8,156 bases of DNA, taken from the NCBI GenBank assembly GCA_017424085.1, contig JAFPBP010000052.1, positions 1 through 8,156 of the forward strand. Direction: 5' to 3'. This DNA comes from Clostridia bacterium (GTDB lineage Bacteria; Bacillota; Clostridia; Oscillospirales; UBA644). A model generated the notes under the pieces. That model was not told the DNA's origin, ran no database searches, and worked only from the letters and a program-made list of their open reading frames with translations. Below are positions 6,778-8,156 of this stretch, piece by piece (the stretch's first letter is position 1; every line of letters begins with the position of its first letter). The translations under genes were made by a program, and so were the position numbers.

Positions 6778-6806
6778 ATTATACATGATTTCCCTTCAAA
6801 TGTCAA
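6778..6806 (-). promoter_or_regulatory. Perfect SigA-type promoter for the carboxypeptidase homologue
   Basis: On the minus strand TTGACA (6806-6801), a 17-bp spacer and TATAAT (6783-6778) match the vegetative consensus at all twelve hexamer bases with optimal spacing. Transcription should begin near 6771, leaving a leader of about 47 nt before the chosen start at 6724. It probably drives the whole leftward block at least into galE. Confidence 0.88.
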
Positions 6807-6839
6807 GTGCTTTTCTCCCTCTGCCCATATTATTATTCG

Positions 6840-6865
6840 AAAAAATCGGAAAAAAATCCGAAAAA
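6840..6865. other. Three helically phased A-tracts (predicted DNA bend)
   Basis: Runs of six, seven and five A residues occupy 6840-6845, 6850-6856 and 6861-6865. Their centres are about 10 bp apart, one helical turn, which is the arrangement known to give intrinsic curvature. The run lies in the divergent intergenic region, just upstream of the proposed spoIIID -35 box. The middle part also forms a 5-bp inverted repeat, TCGGA/TCCGA, around the central A-tract; on the minus strand this is a weak hairpin followed by T6. Confidence 0.55.
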
Positions 6866-6876
6866 GAGGTTCGTTG

Positions 6877-6905
6877 GAATAACGGTCGGGGACAAATCAT
6901 AGAGT
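6877..6905 (+). promoter_or_regulatory. Candidate SigE-type promoter for spoIIID
   Basis: GAATAAC (6877-6883), a 14-bp spacer, and CATAGAGT (6898-6905) resemble the SigE consensus of Bacillus (KMATATT, N14-15, CATACAHT), with two mismatches in each box. SigE is the established mother-cell sigma factor for spoIIID. The implied start is near 6911, giving a leader of about 33 nt. No good SigA promoter is visible in the same place. The match is imperfect and made by eye. Confidence 0.45.
6890..6897 (+). promoter_or_regulatory. SpoIIID-type box abutting the proposed spoIIID -10 element
   Basis: GGACAAAT matches the eight-base core RRACARNY of the published B. subtilis SpoIIID site (WWRRACARNY), lacking only the two leading A/T bases. 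It ends one base before the proposed -10 box. In B. subtilis SpoIIID acts on its own promoter, so autoregulation is plausible, but a degenerate 8-mer match is weak evidence alone. Confidence 0.4.
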
Positions 6906-6924
6906 TGCAGTAGTACTACAACAA
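6905..6924. repeat. 20-bp imperfect palindrome at the expected spoIIID start site
   Basis: TTG, two bases, GTAGTACTAC, two bases, CAA forms a dyad with 16 of 20 positions matching, centred on 6914.5. It overlaps the end of the proposed -10 box and the predicted transcription start, where a dimeric repressor could act. No known regulator was recognised for it. Confidence 0.5.
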
Positions 6925-6943
6925 TTTGAGAGGGTGCAACGTT

Positions 6944-7210
6944 ATGGATGAGCTTCGGGATCGGGTTATGTCGTTGGCGACCTATATTGCAGAGAATGGT
7001 GCGACGGTACGGGATGCCGCAAAGCAGTTTGGCGTTTCCAAATCTACGGTACATAAGGATGTGACCTGTCGGCTGAAGGAATATCACGGAGGGCTGTACG
7101 AGCAGGTTCGCGAGGTCTTGGATCAGAATAAGTCGGAAAGGCATCTTCGAGGGGGACTTGCCACCCGCGAAAAATACCGACTTTTGCAAAAAAGCGCCGC
7201 GAACTCTTGA
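6944..7210 (+). CDS. spoIIID: Sporulation transcriptional regulator SpoIIID
   Basis: An 88-residue DNA-binding protein that, in endospore formers, activates and represses many genes of the mother-cell SigE regulon and helps switch to SigK. The helix-turn-helix TVRDAAKQFGVSKSTVHKDV (21-40) and the following basic segment KSERHLRGGLATREKYR (63-79), which in SpoIIID also contacts DNA, are close to the family pattern. The length is normal for the family. I chose the ATG at 6944 because MDELRDRV aligns with known N-termini and GAGAGGG lies upstream; an in-frame TTG at 6926 would add six residues and include this purine-rich site. In many Firmicutes spoIIID lies by mreB or spoIIQ/spoIID; here it sits between a divergent carboxypeptidase homologue and a kinase-like gene. 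Its TGA stop overlaps the -35 box of the next promoter. Confidence 0.96.
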   Translation: MDELRDRVMSLATYIAENGATVRDAAKQFGVSKSTVHKDVTCRLKEYHGGLYEQVREVLDQNKSERHLRGGLATREKYRLLQKSAANS

Positions 7211-7236
7211 CAATCAGCCTCGGAATATGCTATAAT
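7207..7236 (+). promoter_or_regulatory. Perfect-hexamer, extended -10 promoter for the kinase-like gene
   Basis: TTGACA (7207-7212), an 18-bp spacer and TATAAT (7231-7236) match SigA consensus at all twelve hexamer bases. TG at 7228-7229 also supplies an extended -10 element (TGCTATAAT). The -35 box overlaps the spoIIID stop codon. It implies vegetative expression of the downstream gene independent of spoIIID. Confidence 0.88.
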
Positions 7237-7265
7237 GAACTGTAGTATTATTTTGAGGTGCTTTT

Positions 7266-8156
7266 ATGGCGGATTTTGATTTTTCGCGTTATGATCGCGT
7301 GATTTCTCCGATGGTATTTTATTCTGTGGATCTGGAATTGATCTACGCGAATTCAGCGGCGCTCCGCCAGTTTCCCATGATCGTTTCCGAGCATGGGCTG
7401 CAGTCGATCTGTGACCCTGTGCAGATGTCCCATCTTCGTAATCAGCTTCGGGAGGGACCTGCGTCTCTTCCCGTTTTGGATACCCCTTGGGTCCTGTTGT
7501 TCGATCCCGTGCGCGATGCTTCGGGACGGATCGTTTGCGTCAGTATGTGTATTGACTCCGGAGATCTGTGCGACAGCGGAATCGTTCCGTTGCGAGCAGA
7601 TAGTGAATTGTTGCATCTGATTACCGATGAATTTGCAAAGCCGGTCGCCGAGGTTCTCGGGCTTCTGCGCGGGTTGGAGCAAAAGCCTGTCGTTGCCGGA
7701 AACCGAACGCTCGCACAAGCCTTTTGGCAGATGCGTCGCCGTATGGTCAGAATGTCCGTCTTTATGAACACCGCACGGGACACGCTTCCCGAGTCGGCTC
7801 TTCAGAATGCATTCTGCAATGCGGATTCCGCTTTGACTGAGCTTCGCCGCTATTTCGAGCCTCTGCAATATCATCCTGCGGGTTACGTTCCCGTCCCTAT
7901 GTCCCGCGATGCCTTTGTTCTTGCCGTAACCGATGTTCTGACGGCGCTGTATTTCCGTCAGGACGCCGACTGTACCGTTCAAGCAGCGGCGGAGCGCACC
8001 GACGAGGGCGCTGTGGTATCGTTTCGTTCATCGCATCTTCGCAGCTCCCTGGACGAGCCCTGTGAGACCGATCTTACCGGGATCTCTACGGGACTGTTCT
8101 CTGTCCGTCAACGCATCCGATCCCTTGGGGGAGATCTGCGGGTAGAATATTCTACC
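7266..8156 (+). CDS. Degenerate sensor histidine kinase-like protein (3' end outside window)
   Basis: The frame starts at ATG 7266, with GAGGTG 5 nt upstream, and stays open for 297 codons to the window edge. Residues about 10-100 look like a PAS-type sensor domain (ISPMVFYSVDLELIYANSAA). Residues 115-135 align with a kinase dimerisation helix, but the phosphoacceptor site reads ITDEFAKPVAEVLG, so Asp121 replaces the usual His. The ATP-binding domain is recognisable from its G2 region, GISTGLFSVRQRIRSLGGDL (272-291). Its N-box reads VTDVLTALYF (221-230), lacking the Mg-binding Asn, and no DxGxG box is seen. No membrane segment or signal peptide is visible, so it is probably cytosolic. It may be a pseudokinase that binds another regulator. 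Assignment to the kinase superfamily is by pattern and moderately sure; the unseen C-terminus could alter the interpretation. Confidence 0.72.
   Translation, partial: MADFDFSRYDRVISPMVFYSVDLELIYANSAALRQFPMIVSEHGLQSICDPVQMSHLRNQLREGPASLPVLDTPWVLLFDPVRDASGRIVCVSMCIDSGDLCDSGIVPLRADSELLHLITDEFAKPVAEVLGLLRGLEQKPVVAGNRTLAQAFWQMRRRMVRMSVFMNTARDTLPESALQNAFCNADSALTELRRYFEPLQYHPAGYVPVPMSRDAFVLAVTDVLTALYFRQDADCTVQAAAERTDEGAVVSFRSSHLRSSLDEPCETDLTGISTGLFSVRQRIRSLGGDLRVEYST

Noticed and set aside
6846..6861. 5-bp hairpin TCGGA/TCCGA with T6 on the minus strand as a terminator
   Set aside because: The stem is too short and A-T-rich to be convincing, and no leftward gene ends there; better described as part of the phased A-tracts.
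6833..7213. Leftward open frame over spoIIID and its promoter region
   Set aside because: Antisense to a highly conserved sporulation gene and covering its control region; no supporting features.
7353..7982. Leftward open frame of 209 codons opposite the kinase-like gene
   Set aside because: The plus-strand frame has a consensus promoter, ribosome site and recognisable PAS/ATPase patterns; the leftward frame has none.
1..8156. CRISPR array, insertion sequence or other mobile element
   Set aside because: No regularly spaced repeats, transposase motifs, terminal inverted repeats or target-site duplications were seen.

Overview
The window looks like chromosomal DNA of an endospore-forming member of the Firmicutes (Bacillota), most likely a clostridial relative. 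The main evidence is a clear spoIIID gene, supported by consensus SigA-type promoters (TTGACA/TATAAT) and purine-rich ribosome binding sites. Nothing visible identifies the species. There is no insertion sequence, CRISPR array or prophage module.

Layout: the left edge (2-715, +) is the C-terminal part of a PiT-family phosphate transporter. It converges on a long leftward block across a strong 16-bp hairpin. In transcription order on the minus strand, that block runs: a membrane-anchored D-alanyl-D-alanine carboxypeptidase homologue (5309-6724), galE (4253-5248), a cytidylate-kinase-like protein (3597-4232), tRNA-Arg(CCU) (3486-3560), a GrpB-methyltransferase fusion (2270-3433) and a lipoprotein (778-2256). 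On the right, from a divergent intergenic region with dense regulatory sequence (6725-6943), spoIIID (6944-7210) and a sensor-kinase-like gene that runs off the window (7266-8156) are read rightward.

The notable feature is a set of apparently inactivated enzymes. The carboxypeptidase homologue keeps the fold-defining sequence of family S11 but has lost the nucleophile Ser, its Lys partner and the SxN Asn. The kinase-like protein next to spoIIID has Asp at the phosphoacceptor His position and lacks the N-box Asn. The lipoprotein has a gluzincin-like C-terminus but no HExxH. Separately, the GrpB-methyltransferase gene has an in-frame TAG after codon 313, and the methyltransferase frame continues unbroken for another 73 codons. 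The carboxypeptidase homologue and the kinase-like protein flank spoIIID, and each has a perfect-hexamer vegetative promoter. spoIIID itself has a SigE-like promoter, an adjoining SpoIIID-type box, a palindrome near the expected start site and phased A-tracts. This suggests, as inference only, envelope and signalling pseudoenzymes next to a mother-cell regulator; no functional link is shown by the sequence.
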